A stretch of 64,000 nt of DNA from Nibricoccus aquaticus (GCF_002310495.1 NZ_CP023344.1:4605501-4669500); one strand, 5' to 3'. Positions 50,894 to 60,470 are shown, counted from the stretch's first letter. A program made the numbers and translations. Notes: generated from the sequence alone by a model not told the origin.

Positions 50894-52635
50894 TTTTTGT
50901 GTTCGAGGGTGGTCTTGAAGAAGTAGCCCTGGCTGTCGCGCGTGAGATAGCCGACCGTGTCACCCCAATACTTCGAGAGCGTGCTCACATCGGGAGCGGC
51001 GCTGGCATCGACCGGCGACTGGCCTTGCGAGGCTGGATTGGCGGCGAGCTGCACGAAGGACTGAAACACCGTCCCGATCAGCGCGCTCGTGTCTTGGTAA
51101 GTGAAGCTGCTCGCGTCGCCCGGAATCGAGGCGAGGGCCTTTTTGACCTCGCTGCGTTCCCAGAATGACGGCCCCGACTGGAGCGCGGACTCGATCGCTC
51201 CGGCGGTGCCGATGCTCAGCATGAGATAGTTTTTCGCGATCGCGTAGCTGAAGCTCTTCGCGGGCTGGCCTTCAGGTGATGGCACCGCGATGGTATTGAT
51301 CGTCGAGCCGAGGAACTCGCGCTTCACGATCATCTGTTCAGCCTGCGGTCCGCCCATCTTCAAGAGAGCATCGAGCGCGGTGGTGAACGCTTTTGGGTTA
51401 TCCAGCGAGAGGCCGACGAATTGATCGAGCTCATCCATCGACGCGGTCTTGGAGGCACCGGCGCGAGGCGCGTAACCGCTGATCATATCGGGGCCGAAGC
51501 TGCCGAAGAAATCGCGTTTGATGTCGATCCCGAGCTGCTCATTGAAGTTCTTCACGTACATCTGTCCCATGCCGAGCACGCCGGGATTGTACGCACCGAG
51601 CATCTCTTCAAGTCCGCTGTAGAAATTCTTCAGGCTGAACTTGCCGCTGGAAACCGCCATCCACTTGGCCGGCACGAACGCGGGCCGCGCAACCGGCCCA
51701 TGTCCATAGGAGAACATCTTCAACAGGCCACGCTCTTCAGAGAATGTGAAGCCACCCGTCGCCACCGTCTGCGCATCGGTGAAGTGGATATTGAAATACA
51801 TCTGGTTCCACGCATCGAGGCCCAGCGCCGGGATGATCGCCACCGGATTGAGGAACGGATTGGACTGCTCGCTCTGCGCCGCCTTCTTCGCGATCTCCTG
51901 CTGCGCCTTAGCGACGATTGGCTTGAAGTTCACGAACATGCTTAAGTGCGACTGGCCGCCCTTGTTGCGGGCGCTCAGGAAGGAATCAGATTTTCCAAAG
52001 GCATTCTCCGCTCCGCCCTTTTTGAAAGCATCGATCGCTGACAGGATGGTGTCTTTGTGAAATCCAAAAATCCAAACGCCATCGGTGAGCGTCCAGTAAG
52101 CTTTGCTTGGGCCTTTCGCCCCCTCTTTGGACGTTTCGATGTGCAGAGTGACACCCGCGAAGTCCTCGGTTTCATGCGTGTTGTCCGGGTTTTTCTTACG
52201 ATCGTCTTCGAGAAGTTTTTCGACTTTCGATGCGTTCGCGCCCAGGTCCACCGCGATGACCAACGGGATGTTGTCGTCCGCATCCTCCGCCTCGAAATCA
52301 ATATCCGCAGTGGTCAATGCGATGAGCGCATCGCCCGTCGCGAACTCGATCAACTCGCTGAACGTGTGACCAGTCTCTGCCTTCACCTTGGCGTCGAACT
52401 CCTCGAACTTCATCTGCGCATGCAGCGGCGCGAAAAATTTGCGGACCTGCTCGTCGTTCCACGTCTTCGCCCACGGGCTGTCGCCGCAGGCTTTGATCAT
52501 GGACGGCACGTCATCAAACGAGATGACGAGTGGAGCCTGGTCGCCGACCAGATTGATAAGCGGCGTGGCCGCTGAGATCATCGCTGCGGAGCCCGCGAGC
52601 AACGCAGTGGAAACGAACTTTTTCAGGAGTTTCAT
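50890..52635 (-). CDS. Secreted protein of unknown function
   Basis: ATG 52635 gives 581 residues beginning MKLLKKFVSTALLAGSAAMI, a clear signal peptide cleaved near SAA-TP; upstream starts only add Arg-rich sequence. The mature protein has a lysine- and glutamate-rich N-terminal third (VSMIKACGDSPWAKTW-type helix, LLEDDRKKNPDNTHETEDF) followed by mixed alpha/beta sequence with FSLKNFYSGLEEMLGAYNPG and SIGTAGAIESALQSGPSFWE. The overall pattern recalls DUF3352-type envelope proteins, but I cannot assign a family with confidence. It is coupled by a 4-bp GTGA overlap to the FG-GAP protein, so the two may work together at the cell surface. It lies 121 bp after the protease gene. Confidence 0.8.
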   Translation of the reverse strand: MKLLKKFVSTALLAGSAAMISAATPLINLVGDQAPLVISFDDVPSMIKACGDSPWAKTWNDEQVRKFFAPLHAQMKFEEFDAKVKAETGHTFSELIEFATGDALIALTTADIDFEAEDADDNIPLVIAVDLGANASKVEKLLEDDRKKNPDNTHETEDFAGVTLHIETSKEGAKGPSKAYWTLTDGVWIFGFHKDTILSAIDAFKKGGAENAFGKSDSFLSARNKGGQSHLSMFVNFKPIVAKAQQEIAKKAAQSEQSNPFLNPVAIIPALGLDAWNQMYFNIHFTDAQTVATGGFTFSEERGLLKMFSYGHGPVARPAFVPAKWMAVSSGKFSLKNFYSGLEEMLGAYNPGVLGMGQMYVKNFNEQLGIDIKRDFFGSFGPDMISGYAPRAGASKTASMDELDQFVGLSLDNPKAFTTALDALLKMGGPQAEQMIVKREFLGSTINTIAVPSPEGQPAKSFSYAIAKNYLMLSIGTAGAIESALQSGPSFWERSEVKKALASIPGDASSFTYQDTSALIGTVFQSFVQLAANPASQGQSPVDASAAPDVSTLSKYWGDTVGYLTRDSQGYFFKTTLEHKK

Positions 52636-52756
52636 GGGGAAATGGAGGAGAGGTTGGTGAGGGAAAAAATTGGCGTGCCGGGATTCGGCGGAGCGGGCGG
52701 CGGCTTGGAGCCGTCTCGCCGCGCAGAGCAAATCCACGCGGCACGAAAGGACGGCC

Positions 52757-53746
52757 TCACTTCGCCGGCGTCGCGACCGGCACCTTCACGGGACGAGGCG
52801 GCTCCAGATAGCGGAAGCCTGCGTTGGGATTGCGCGCATCGAAGGCGTAGGCATCGCGGTTGCGCAAAAAGTTTTTCAACACGCCCGCCGGAATCGCGAA
52901 GTTCAGCCCCTCGATGCCGGCCATCATCGCCTTCATGTTGTTCACGCCAATCACTTCGCCGCGCAGATCGAAGAGCGGACCGCCGGAGTTGCCCGGATTG
53001 ATCTGCGTCGTCGTCTGGATGTAGAGCTGCCCGCCCATCGGACGGTTGCGCGAGCTGATGATCCCTTGCGAAACCGTGCGATCCAGTCCGAGCGGACTGC
53101 CGATGGCAAAAACCGTCTGCCCCTCGGTGAGTCCGTTGGATTCGCCGAGCGACACGAATGGCAGCGCCGCGCCCTCCGGCAAGTCGTCGATTTTCAAGAG
53201 CGCCAGATCGAGACGCGAATCCAGCGCCACGATGCGTACTTTGTTGTACACGGCTTTTTCGAGCTCAGCGGTGCCACGGCGAAACTGCGTCACCGTGATC
53301 GCATACTCGCCCGCCACAACGTGCTCATTGGTGATAATGTAGCCCGCGGGATTGATGATGAAGCCCGAGCCAAGCCCGACCGGCGTGCGCACCTGCACCA
53401 CCGCCTCGGCCACCCGATCAACGTTTTCTTTAACCGTGAGCGCGGGACGCCCGGTCGAGGTGCGATAGAGATCCGTCGATTCCTCCGCCGCGCCGCTGGC
53501 CGGAAGATTCTCGGCCGTGATGCGCTCAATCTCGTCGCGCGGGATCGAGATCACCGTGAACCCGAGATCCACCACCACGCGGTCGGCTCGCTCCGTGAGA
53601 ATGTCCCCTTGAATCGAGGCGCCGCTTTTCAGCTTCAACGTGCTCAACGCAAACACCGGCGCCGCCAACAGACCGAGACTCGCCGTGAGGCAAAAAAAGA
53701 AACGCACTGAACGCGGGACAGAGTGGGAGAAGAGTGATCGGGTCAT
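52757..53746 (-). CDS. Trypsin-like (HtrA/S1C-type) serine protease without PDZ
   Basis: Start ATG 53746 gives 329 residues with a signal peptide (FFFCLTASLGLLAAPVFA). An N-terminal module of about 60 residues (LKLKSGASIQGDILTERADR) resembles small beta-barrel domains. The protease domain has the catalytic triad: His in IITNEHVVAG (about 141), Asp in DSRLDLALLKI (about 178) and Ser in INPGNSGGPL (about 252). GLGSGFIIN and GLNFAIPAGVLKNFL are DegP-type features. No PDZ domain follows; the chain ends with a Pro-rich tail. It should act in the periplasm in protein quality control. The 188-bp gap upstream (53747-53934) holds no feature I can name beyond a likely promoter. Confidence 0.9.
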   Translation of the reverse strand: MTRSLFSHSVPRSVRFFFCLTASLGLLAAPVFALSTLKLKSGASIQGDILTERADRVVVDLGFTVISIPRDEIERITAENLPASGAAEESTDLYRTSTGRPALTVKENVDRVAEAVVQVRTPVGLGSGFIINPAGYIITNEHVVAGEYAITVTQFRRGTAELEKAVYNKVRIVALDSRLDLALLKIDDLPEGAALPFVSLGESNGLTEGQTVFAIGSPLGLDRTVSQGIISSRNRPMGGQLYIQTTTQINPGNSGGPLFDLRGEVIGVNNMKAMMAGIEGLNFAIPAGVLKNFLRNRDAYAFDARNPNAGFRYLEPPRPVKVPVATPAK

Positions 53747-53934
53747 GCGTGAGCGGATGCGCGAAGCCTCCGGAATCGTTTTAAGTCCAACACCGTAGGC
53801 AAGCCCCCGGTTGCGCGTAAAGCCCGCTGTGCGGAAGAAATCCGTGAACTTCCGATGTAGGGCCTCAGCTCGCCTTCGGCCGTTTCGCTTCAATTACCAA
53901 CTGTAGCAGTGGCCTTCAACTGCCTGAGTTCGAC

Positions 53935-54750
53935 TCACCCATGCAGCGCAAACTCCGGCGGCAGCGGCGCCTTCGCCGCAAACGTGTGCTCCTTCCCGCC
54001 AAACGTGTACGTGAAACTCGTCTCCAGCGAATGCAGGAACAGACGCTTCTCGCCGTTCGCCTTGGCGAAAGCGCGATTCGCGGCGAAATCGCCATAAGTC
54101 AGATCGCCCACGATGGGCAGATGCCGCTGGGCGCACTGGACACGCAGTTGATGACTCCGCCCCGTCTTCGGCTCCAGCTGTATCAACGCCACGGGCACGC
54201 TGCCACGCTTCTGTCCGAGCACACGCATGTGCGACTCCGACGGGATGCCGCTCTTCGCCGCCGTGCGGATCTGCGCGCCGCGCTTCTGCACCGCGAGCCG
54301 ATCCTTCCAGATCTGCTTCGACTCCGACGGCAGCCCGAAGACCAGCGCGTTATAGATCTTCTTCACGTGCTTCTTTTGAAACATGGACCGGATCTCGTCT
54401 GCCAGCTCCTGACTGCTCGCCGCGAGGATCACACCCGACGTCGCCGAATCCAGCCGGTTCAAAAGCCAGAGCCGCCGCAACACCGTGGTTGCTGGCTTTT
54501 TCTTGAGCGGCGCGTCTCCGGAGGCAGTCCCCGCTGCAGATTTTTCCACCGACTCCGTCCACTCAAAATACTCCCCTTCCTCCACGTAGGGAACCGTGAG
54601 CAAGGCACGTGGCTGTTCACTGATACGATTAGGATGAGACAGCACGCCCGCCGGTTTTGAAAACGCAGCGAGCCCGTTGGCATCCACCGCGAGCAAGCTC
54701 ACATCATTTCCTAGCGGGAGCGTGCTCCAGAATAGTTTTGAAGCACTCAT
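53935..54750 (-). CDS. RluA-family pseudouridine synthase
   Basis: The protein has 271 residues. The catalytic Asp is in LLNRLDSATSGVILAA (about 100); the usual His of HRLD is Asn here, a known variation. PKTGRSHQLRVQCAQRHLPI and VGDLTYGD complete the family pattern. These enzymes convert specific uridines of rRNA or tRNA to pseudouridine. No S4 RNA-binding domain is evident; residues 1-80 instead contain AFSKPAGVLSHPNR, the normal RluA start. The ATG overlaps the TGA of the TonB-like gene as ATGA (54750-54747). It is the last gene of a TolC-DUF2164-Maf-TonB-RluA unit. Confidence 0.9.
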   Translation of the reverse strand: MSASKLFWSTLPLGNDVSLLAVDANGLAAFSKPAGVLSHPNRISEQPRALLTVPYVEEGEYFEWTESVEKSAAGTASGDAPLKKKPATTVLRRLWLLNRLDSATSGVILAASSQELADEIRSMFQKKHVKKIYNALVFGLPSESKQIWKDRLAVQKRGAQIRTAAKSGIPSESHMRVLGQKRGSVPVALIQLEPKTGRSHQLRVQCAQRHLPIVGDLTYGDFAANRAFAKANGEKRLFLHSLETSFTYTFGGKEHTFAAKAPLPPEFALHG

Positions 54751-55883
54751 TGGATATAAAAAGTAAAGGTCAGCTCCTGCGATTGGCCAAGCATCGCGAT
54801 CATGTCATCAGTCCATTTTCCGTACGGCGCGCGCGTCGTGATGCCCGCGATGCAGATCTGCTCGTACTGCTTTCCGCCCGAACCTTCGACACTGACGATC
54901 TCGTCCACACTTCCATCGGTGATGAGTCGAAATTTAACGGTCACTTGCGAACCCGACGGAGGATAAGCTCCGCTGTCGCGCAACAACCGCTCCCACTGGA
55001 CCTGCACTGTCTCGATGAGCTGCTGGAGATACTGCCCGTAATTGCTCCAGCGCGCATCGAATGACACCGCACCGATATTCTGCGTCCCGAATTTGTTATC
55101 CGCCAGGATCGCCGGCCGCGCACGCGTGTTGATCTTGGGCCGCGGCATCGGTTGCTGCGGATTGATGCGAGGAACTGCCATCTGCGGCGCTCCAACGATC
55201 AGCGGCGCATCCTTCACACCCTCCACTTTCTTCGGCACGTCTGTAGGCGTTTCCACGCTCGGCTTCGCGATGTTGAATCCATAGCCGCTCACGCTCTCGC
55301 CCGTGATTTTCTCGGTGCCCGCCAGTGGATTCTGCTCACGCTGCGCCTGAGCTTCCTGAATCGCCTGCATGATTTCAGGCGAAGGCGGTGGTAACGGCGG
55401 CGGTTGCGCCTCAGGCGGAGTAAGATCGCCAGACACGATCGCGCTGCTCTCAAAATCCTTTTTTCCCTCGGTCGCCGGCGTGTCGCTCTTGCCGTCAGGA
55501 GTGGGCTTTTCTTGCGCGACCTGTTGATTGTGCGCGCCAACATTCACCGTCTTGTCCGGCACGTTTTCCGGTGCGTCCGGATTGGTTTCCACGAAGCGAT
55601 CCGGCGGCGGCGGTTCTTTTTGCGGCATCACGAACTCCTCCGGCGCCAGCTCGATGCTGAACTCCGGTTTCTTCGCTTCCGCGAACGTCGTGCTCGGATC
55701 GACGCCCGCGTTAAAATGTTTCGCCGCCACCAGAAAAAGAAACAACAGCCCGCACCACACAATCAACGACAGCACCAGCCCGATCTGCACCGAGCGCCCG
55801 CGATCCCCCGCTCCGAACAGAGTTCGTGCAGTTTGAAAATGCTGAGGCTGCTCCTGCAGGGAGCGTTCTAAAAGCTGGGTCAT
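54747..55883 (-). CDS. TonB/TolA-like energy-transducing protein
   Basis: This 378-residue protein has the TonB plan: a cytoplasmic N-terminus of about 30 residues, one membrane segment (IGLVLSLIVWCGLLFLFLVA), a Pro/Glu/Lys-rich periplasmic linker (about 70-190, with PQKEPPPPDRF and PPEAQPPPLPPPSPE), and a C-terminal domain of about 110 residues (SNYGQYLQQLIETVQVQWER, VTVKFRLITDGSVDEIVSVE). TonB transmits proton-motive force to outer-membrane receptors such as the one at 24344. No ExbB/ExbD genes are in this window. It lies 22 bp after maf and overlaps the RluA-type gene by 4 bp. Confidence 0.82.
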   Translation of the reverse strand: MTQLLERSLQEQPQHFQTARTLFGAGDRGRSVQIGLVLSLIVWCGLLFLFLVAAKHFNAGVDPSTTFAEAKKPEFSIELAPEEFVMPQKEPPPPDRFVETNPDAPENVPDKTVNVGAHNQQVAQEKPTPDGKSDTPATEGKKDFESSAIVSGDLTPPEAQPPPLPPPSPEIMQAIQEAQAQREQNPLAGTEKITGESVSGYGFNIAKPSVETPTDVPKKVEGVKDAPLIVGAPQMAVPRINPQQPMPRPKINTRARPAILADNKFGTQNIGAVSFDARWSNYGQYLQQLIETVQVQWERLLRDSGAYPPSGSQVTVKFRLITDGSVDEIVSVEGSGGKQYEQICIAGITTRAPYGKWTDDMIAMLGQSQELTFTFYIQ

Positions 55884-55905
55884 GGATGCGCGCGAAGGGT
55901 GCTAA

Positions 55906-56478
55906 TCACTTAACCAGACCGCACCGAGCCAAAATTTGTTTCAACGCTTCCATCGGCAGGCCCATGATATTTGAGAACGACCCCTGCCACCCCGCGACGA
56001 TGAGTTCCCGCCCGTCCTGAATGCCATACGCGCCCGCCTTATCCAGCGGATTCACGATCTTGAAATACGCGTCGATCACCGCGTCGTCGAACGCCTTGAA
56101 CGTCACCTCACTCGTCACGCCTTCGTCGATCCGCAGCCCATCCGCCACCCGCCGCAACGCCACACCCGTGAAAACCGTGTGCGTGCGCCCCGAGAGCTTT
56201 TTCAACATCACCCGCGCTTCGGCCAGATCCGCCGGCTTGTTCAGAACGCGCTGGTCGATAAACACCGTCGTGTCCGCACCAAGCACATACGCGTCGGGAT
56301 GCCGCGTTGCCACCCAGTCCGCTTTGAGCGCTGCATTATGCGTCACCATCACGCGCGGATCAGTCTCCGGATCTTCGTGCTCGGTCACATCCGCCACCAT
56401 CACGTCAAACGTCAGCCCGAGTTCGGCGAGCAGTTGTTTTCTTCGCGGCGAGGCGGAAGCCAGAATCAATTTCGTCAT
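55906..56478 (-). CDS. Maf-family nucleotide pyrophosphatase
   Basis: The start at 56478 gives 190 residues, the normal Maf length. The signature LILASASPRRKQLLAELGL is at 4-22. AHNAALKAD-type contacts appear as TDPRVMVTHNAALKADWVA, the catalytic region is VLGADTTVFIDQRVLNKPAD with its Asp, and SGRTHTVFTGVAL and DKAGAYGIQD complete the pattern. Maf proteins hydrolyse nucleoside triphosphates such as dTTP, UTP and modified nucleotides in the cytoplasm and affect septation when overexpressed in other bacteria. The ATG overlaps the TGA of the DUF2164 gene (ATGA, 56478-56475). Confidence 0.92.
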   Translation of the reverse strand: MTKLILASASPRRKQLLAELGLTFDVMVADVTEHEDPETDPRVMVTHNAALKADWVATRHPDAYVLGADTTVFIDQRVLNKPADLAEARVMLKKLSGRTHTVFTGVALRRVADGLRIDEGVTSEVTFKAFDDAVIDAYFKIVNPLDKAGAYGIQDGRELIVAGWQGSFSNIMGLPMEALKQILARCGLVK

Positions 56479-56732
56479 GTGCGTTTCTTCACCCAGTAAG
56501 TGAGTCCATCTTCGAAGCAAGTCGCCGTCAGATCCTCGACCTTCCCGCGAAAAAACGCCTCTGCGTCCTTCACGCCTTTGTTGTACGCGAAAGGCCCGAT
56601 CTCCTTGAGAAAATAGCTCAGCACCATTTTCGCCCTCATCTCGCTGATCTCCTGATCGAGCTCCTCTCGGAAATATTTCTGAAGCGAAGGCACAATGCTC
56701 GCAGTCTCCTCTTTGGTCAGTTCGATGGCCAT
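56475..56732 (-). CDS. DUF2164 small protein
   Basis: This 85-residue protein starts at ATG 56732. It matches the DUF2164 pattern: a helix with IVPSLQKYFREELDQEISEM, then LSYFLKEIGPFAYNKGVKDA and a C-terminal segment. It is small, charged and cytoplasmic; the family has no known function. It overlaps maf by 4 bp (ATGA) and lies 46 bp after the TolC-type gene, so it is probably cotranscribed with both. A much longer overlapping frame from 57032 is the shadow of the TolC-type gene. Confidence 0.85.
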   Translation of the reverse strand: MAIELTKEETASIVPSLQKYFREELDQEISEMRAKMVLSYFLKEIGPFAYNKGVKDAEAFFRGKVEDLTATCFEDGLTYWVKKRT

Positions 56733-56778
56733 AAAATCGTCCGTCCGCTCCCGTGAATCACCGAGAGCGAGTAGCTGG

Positions 56779-58089
56779 TTACTTCGCGTTCTCGGCCAGG
56801 ATCGCCCGCACATCGCCCTTAGCCCGCGCCAGCTCCACCCGGCTGAGGTTGTACTGATAAACCGCTTCCAGCCGGCTATCGCTCGCGATCGCCAGCGCAT
56901 TCTGCGCTTCGATGACTTCACGGTTGTCCACCGCGCCGCCCTCGAACCGGATCTGCGCCAGCCGCAGCTGCTCTTGCGCGAGCCGCAAGCTGCGCTCCGC
57001 CACCGCGACCTGCGTGTTGCGCGACTTCGCATCCTGCGCCGCCAGCCTCAACTCCGCCGGGATCTGCAACTCCAGCGCACGCACCCGCAGCTCCTGCTGC
57101 CGCAGCTGCGCCAGAGCCACTCGCTTGTCCGCACTCGTCCTGAGCCCGTCGAAAACCGGCACCGACACCGCCACGCCCGCGAGCCAGGCCTCCTTCTCGT
57201 TCCCGTCAAACGCCCGCGATGTCACGTATCCATATTCACCCACCGCGCTCAACACGCCGAACCGCTGATAACCCGCCGCGCGCACCTGGTCCTTGTTTTG
57301 TTCGATCGCTTTCGTCGCGCGCAGATAGTCCGAACGCTGCTCCAGCGCCGCCTTCTCGCTCTCGCCCGCCAGCGTTGGCTGATCCACGCGCTTCACCTCA
57401 AAGCCCGCCAGCGCCAGCGGTGCCGACAACTGCCAGTCGAGCAGCCGCTTCAACTGCAACTCGCTCTGGTAAACCGTCGTGTCCTGCTGCAATCGCGCCT
57501 GCTCCGTGATCGCCAGCTGGGCTTCCGCGCGCGTCACGTCGATCTGCGTAACCACACCCGCATCCAGCTGCCGCTTCACCAGATCGAGCAGCTCGCGCGC
57601 CCGCCGGATGTTGGCATCGAGCACGTCGATACGCTGCACATTGCGCATGTGGCCGAAATAACTCTGCGCCACCGCCGAGAATACCGTCTGCAACGTTTGC
57701 TGCTGGTCAAAGGCCGCCACCGCCGCGCTTTTTCGCGCCGCCCGATACGCCGCGATCTGAGCCGGATTAAGCAACGCCACACTGCCCGTGAGCTTCCCGT
57801 CGAAGCGGTTGACCGGCGACTGCTCAAATGGCCCGGCTCCGGTTACTTGCACCGACTTCGTCCGTCGTTGCTGCGCATCCAGAGAGATGTCCGGCAGCAG
57901 CGCCGCCCGCTGCTGATCCGCCGCCGCCAGCGCCTGGGCCACCGCTTCGCGGCTGATCAAAACATTCGGATTCGCCTTCTCGATCCCGTCGAACGCCTCG
58001 GCCAGCGAAAGCGCCGCCCGCGCGGGAATACTGCTGATGGCCAGCACGGAGACCAAAGAGGAAAGAGCGGCGCGAGAAAAAGCGTTCAT
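56779..58089 (-). CDS. TolC-family outer-membrane efflux protein
   Basis: From ATG 58089 the product has 436 residues with a signal peptide ([17 protein letters not shown]). It shows two repeated halves of long helices rich in Ala, Gln and Arg, as in Tol[21 protein letters not shown] at the start of the mature protein, [20 protein letters not shown] and [20 protein letters not shown] in the first half, and [20 protein letters not shown] then [20 protein letters not shown] in the second. Such proteins form trimeric channels through the outer membrane for export. No pump gene is adjacent. It diverges from nadE with 130 bp between starts, and leads the minus-strand unit ending with the RluA-type gene. 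Confidence 0.9.
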   Translation of the reverse strand: MNAFSRAALSSLVSVLAISSIPARAALSLAEAFDGIEKANPNVLISREAVAQALAAADQQRAALLPDISLDAQQRRTKSVQVTGAGPFEQSPVNRFDGKLTGSVALLNPAQIAAYRAARKSAAVAAFDQQQTLQTVFSAVAQSYFGHMRNVQRIDVLDANIRRARELLDLVKRQLDAGVVTQIDVTRAEAQLAITEQARLQQDTTVYQSELQLKRLLDWQLSAPLALAGFEVKRVDQPTLAGESEKAALEQRSDYLRATKAIEQNKDQVRAAGYQRFGVLSAVGEYGYVTSRAFDGNEKEAWLAGVAVSVPVFDGLRTSADKRVALAQLRQQELRVRALELQIPAELRLAAQDAKSRNTQVAVAERSLRLAQEQLRLAQIRFEGGAVDNREVIEAQNALAIASDSRLEAVYQYNLSRVELARAKGDVRAILAENAK

Positions 58090-58219
58090 GAAATTCACCC
58101 AGCAAAATCCACTCCATCGCTGCTTCCGCAAGGCGCGAATCGCCGGACGCTCCGCGCGTCTTGCCTCGGCGCACGCGGGCGGTTGCGCTTTCACGCCTCA
58201 GCCTCGAATCTATTTCTCC

Positions 58220-59980
58220 ATGCGTATCGGCCTAGCCCAGCTCAATCCCACCGTCGGCGACCTCGCCGGCAACCGCCGCAGAATCCTCGACGCCTACCGC
58301 TCGCTCGTTGCCCAAGGCGCCGAACTCGTCGTCTTCCCCGAGCTCATCGTCTGCGGCTACCCGCCCCGCGACCTGCTCTTCAAACGCCGGTTCGTCCCCG
58401 ATAACGAAGAGTCCCTCACCGAGATCGCCGCCGCCATCGGCGAAGTCCCCGCCATCATCGGCTTCGTCGAAACCAACCCCGCGCCCACCGGCCGCCGCTT
58501 CTTCAACGCCGCCGCCTTCTGCCACCGCGGCGAGATCCAGGTCATCGGCCGCAAATGCCTCCTGCCCACCTACGACGTTTTCGACGAAGACCGCTACTTC
58601 GAAGCCGCCAGTGAGCCGCGCATCGTCACCTTCGACGGCAAACGCATCGGCCTCACCATCTGCGAAGATCTCTGGAAAAACCCGAAAATCGACACCGCCC
58701 GCCTCTACGAAATCAACCCCATCGCCTGGCTCGCCGCCGAACGCGTCGATCTCGTCGTCAACCTCTCCGCCAGTCCCTGGTACGCCGGCAAAGGCGCCGT
58801 CCGCGACCAGCTCGTCACCGACACCGCGAAACAACTCCGCTGCCCCCTCGTCTACGTGAACGCCATCGGCGGCAACGACGAGCTCGTCTTCGACGGCCGC
58901 TCCCTCGTCGCCAACGAGAACGGCGAAATCACCGCCCGCCTCGCCGCCTTCACCGAAGACCTCCGCACGGTCGAAATCCCGCTCTCATCGTCTCCCACCC
59001 CGCCCGCCTCCGAACCCTCGAGCGTTAAAAGTTCAGCGTTGAGCGTTGAGCGTTCCACCAATTCGCCCGCATCCACGCCTGCGCCCACTGGTCACTGGTC
59101 ATTGGTCACTGGTCATTCGCCGCCTCCAGCGGCGTCCAATCATTCAGCCGACATTTATGCGGCGCTCGTCCTCGGCCTCCGCGATTACGCCCACAAGAGC
59201 GGCTTCAAACGCGCATTGATCGCCCTCTCCGGCGGCATCGACTCCGCCCTCGTCGCCGTCCTCGCCGTCGAAGCCCTTGGCGCGGAGAACGTCATCGGCG
59301 TTTCCCTGCCCTCCTCGATCTCCTCGCAACACTCCAAAGACGACGCCCGCATCCTCGCCGAAAACCTAGGCATCCGTTTCGAGACCATCGCCATCGCCGA
59401 CGCCGTCGCCACCGCCGAAGCCGCGCTCGGCCCCATTTTCGCCGGACGCGCCCGCGACGTCACCGAGGAAAACATCCAGGCCCGCATCCGCGGCGTCATC
59501 ATGATGGCGCTCTCCAATAAATTCGGCGCGCTCCTCCTCACTACGGGAAACAAGAGCGAGGTCGCCGTCGGCTACTGCACGCTCTACGGAGACATGTGCG
59601 GCGGCCTCGCCGTGATCTCCGACGTATTCAAAACTCAAGTCTACGCCCTCTGCCGCTGGATCAACTGCGAGCGCGAGATCATCCCTGAGAACACGATCAC
59701 CAAACCCCCCAGCGCCGAACTCCGCCCCGGCCAGGTCGATCAAGACAGCCTCCCTCCTTACGACATCCTCGACGCCATTCTCGAAGGCTACGTCGAAAAA
59801 GGCCTCAGCCGCCGCGACCTAGTCCGCGAAGGTTTCAACGAAACCGTCATCAACGACATCGTCCGCAAAGTGGACCTTAACGAGTATAAGCGAAAGCAAA
59901 TGGCCCCCGGCATTAAGATCACCCCCCTCGCCTTCGGCGTCGGCCGCCGCATCCCCATCGTCCAAAAATACGTGAGCTGA
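58220..59980 (+). CDS. nadE: Glutamine-dependent NAD+ synthetase
   Basis: The 586-residue protein couples a nitrilase-type glutaminase domain to the synthetase. The N-terminal catalytic triad is Glu in [17 protein letters not shown], Lys in [15 protein letters not shown] and Cys in [10 protein letters not shown]. The synthetase starts near residue 315 with the P-loop [20 protein letters not shown], then [20 protein letters not shown] and [19 protein letters not shown]. It makes NAD from deamido-NAD, ATP and glutamine. The interdomain linker (about 254-310) is expanded by two heptanucleotide arrays, giving [16 protein letters not shown] and [11 protein letters not shown]. Both domains look intact. 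The start at 58220 fits the family N-terminus [18 protein letters not shown]. Confidence 0.95.
   Translation: MRIGLAQLNPTVGDLAGNRRRILDAYRSLVAQGAELVVFPELIVCGYPPRDLLFKRRFVPDNEESLTEIAAAIGEVPAIIGFVETNPAPTGRRFFNAAAFCHRGEIQVIGRKCLLPTYDVFDEDRYFEAASEPRIVTFDGKRIGLTICEDLWKNPKIDTARLYEINPIAWLAAERVDLVVNLSASPWYAGKGAVRDQLVTDTAKQLRCPLVYVNAIGGNDELVFDGRSLVANENGEITARLAAFTEDLRTVEIPLSSSPTPPASEPSSVKSSALSVERSTNSPASTPAPTGHWSLVTGHSPPPAASNHSADIYAALVLGLRDYAHKSGFKRALIALSGGIDSALVAVLAVEALGAENVIGVSLPSSISSQHSKDDARILAENLGIRFETIAIADAVATAEAALGPIFAGRARDVTEENIQARIRGVIMMALSNKFGALLLTTGNKSEVAVGYCTLYGDMCGGLAVISDVFKTQVYALCRWINCEREIIPENTITKPPSAELRPGQVDQDSLPPYDILDAILEGYVEKGLSRRDLVREGFNETVINDIVRKVDLNEYKRKQMAPGIKITPLAFGVGRRIPIVQKYVS
59031..59051. 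repeat. Heptanucleotide array 1 inside nadE
   Basis: Three tandem 7-bp units: GTTCAGC, then GTTGAGC twice. The reverse complement GCTCAAC is a one-base variant, in another phase, of the CTCTCAA unit in mutS and the S55 gene. Confidence 0.75.
59086..59117. repeat. Heptanucleotide array 2 inside nadE
   Basis: Four tandem units, CACTGGT with the third unit CATTGGT, plus a partial CATT. The GGTCATT-type heptamer resembles short tandemly repeated repetitive sequences reported in cyanobacteria. Confidence 0.85.
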
Positions 59981-60010
59981 TTTACCCCGTAGAGTTTCAA
60001 CCACTTATTT

Positions 60011-60447
60011 CCACTGATGGACACTGATCCGATCCACTCCGCCGATCACGACCCCGATGGCTACGCGCTCATAGGCGCTTGCTACGAAGTCCACAAAGAA
60101 CTCGGCAACGGATACCTCGAAGACGTTTACCAAGAAAGCCTCGAGCTTGAACTGACAGATCGCTCCATCCCATTCGTCGCTCAACCCAAGCTGCCGATCT
60201 TCTACAAAGGCCTCCCCCTCCGTAAACACTACGAGGCCGACCTCCTTGTTCTCGACAATATCATCGTCGAATTGAAAGCCGTGAAAGCACTCCTGCTAGA
60301 GCATGAGGCGCAACTGCTCCACTATCTAAAAGCCACCAGCCGCCGCGTCGGCTACCTGGTTAACTTCGGCGCATTCCCCAAACTCGATTGGCGCCGCCGC
60401 ATCCGCTAATCCGGTTTTCATAAGTGTTCTTCAGTGCCCATCAGTGG
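60011..60447. mobile_element. GxxExxY unit bounded by 17-bp inverted repeats
   Basis: CCACTGATGGACACTGA (60011-60027) is inverted as TCAGTGCCCATCAGTGG (60431-60447), 16 of 17 positions matching. The only gene inside is the GxxExxY gene, and the left repeat overlaps its start codon. The right repeat runs into a TTAAAAAAA tract just before hemL. The arrangement looks like a compact transferred unit, but no transposase is encoded and no target duplication was found. Confidence 0.5.
60017..60409 (+). CDS. GxxExxY-family protein (PDDEXK_3-like)
   Basis: This 130-residue protein carries the family name motif G-N-G-Y-L-E-D-V-Y in [20 protein letters not shown]. It also has the nuclease-like core [20 protein letters not shown], in which Asp, Glu and Lys occupy the D-ExK positions of the PDDEXK fold, and [20 protein letters not shown]. 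The family is assigned to the PD-(D/E)XK nuclease superfamily (PF13366); no cellular role is settled. The start codon lies inside the left 17-bp inverted repeat. It sits alone between nadE and hemL, two housekeeping genes, and is probably an insertion. The catalytic-type residues are intact. Confidence 0.9.
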   Translation: MDTDPIHSADHDPDGYALIGACYEVHKELGNGYLEDVYQESLELELTDRSIPFVAQPKLPIFYKGLPLRKHYEADLLVLDNIIVELKAVKALLLEHEAQLLHYLKATSRRVGYLVNFGAFPKLDWRRRIR

Positions 60448-60470
60448 TTAAAAAAATTCCGCCTTCGCTC

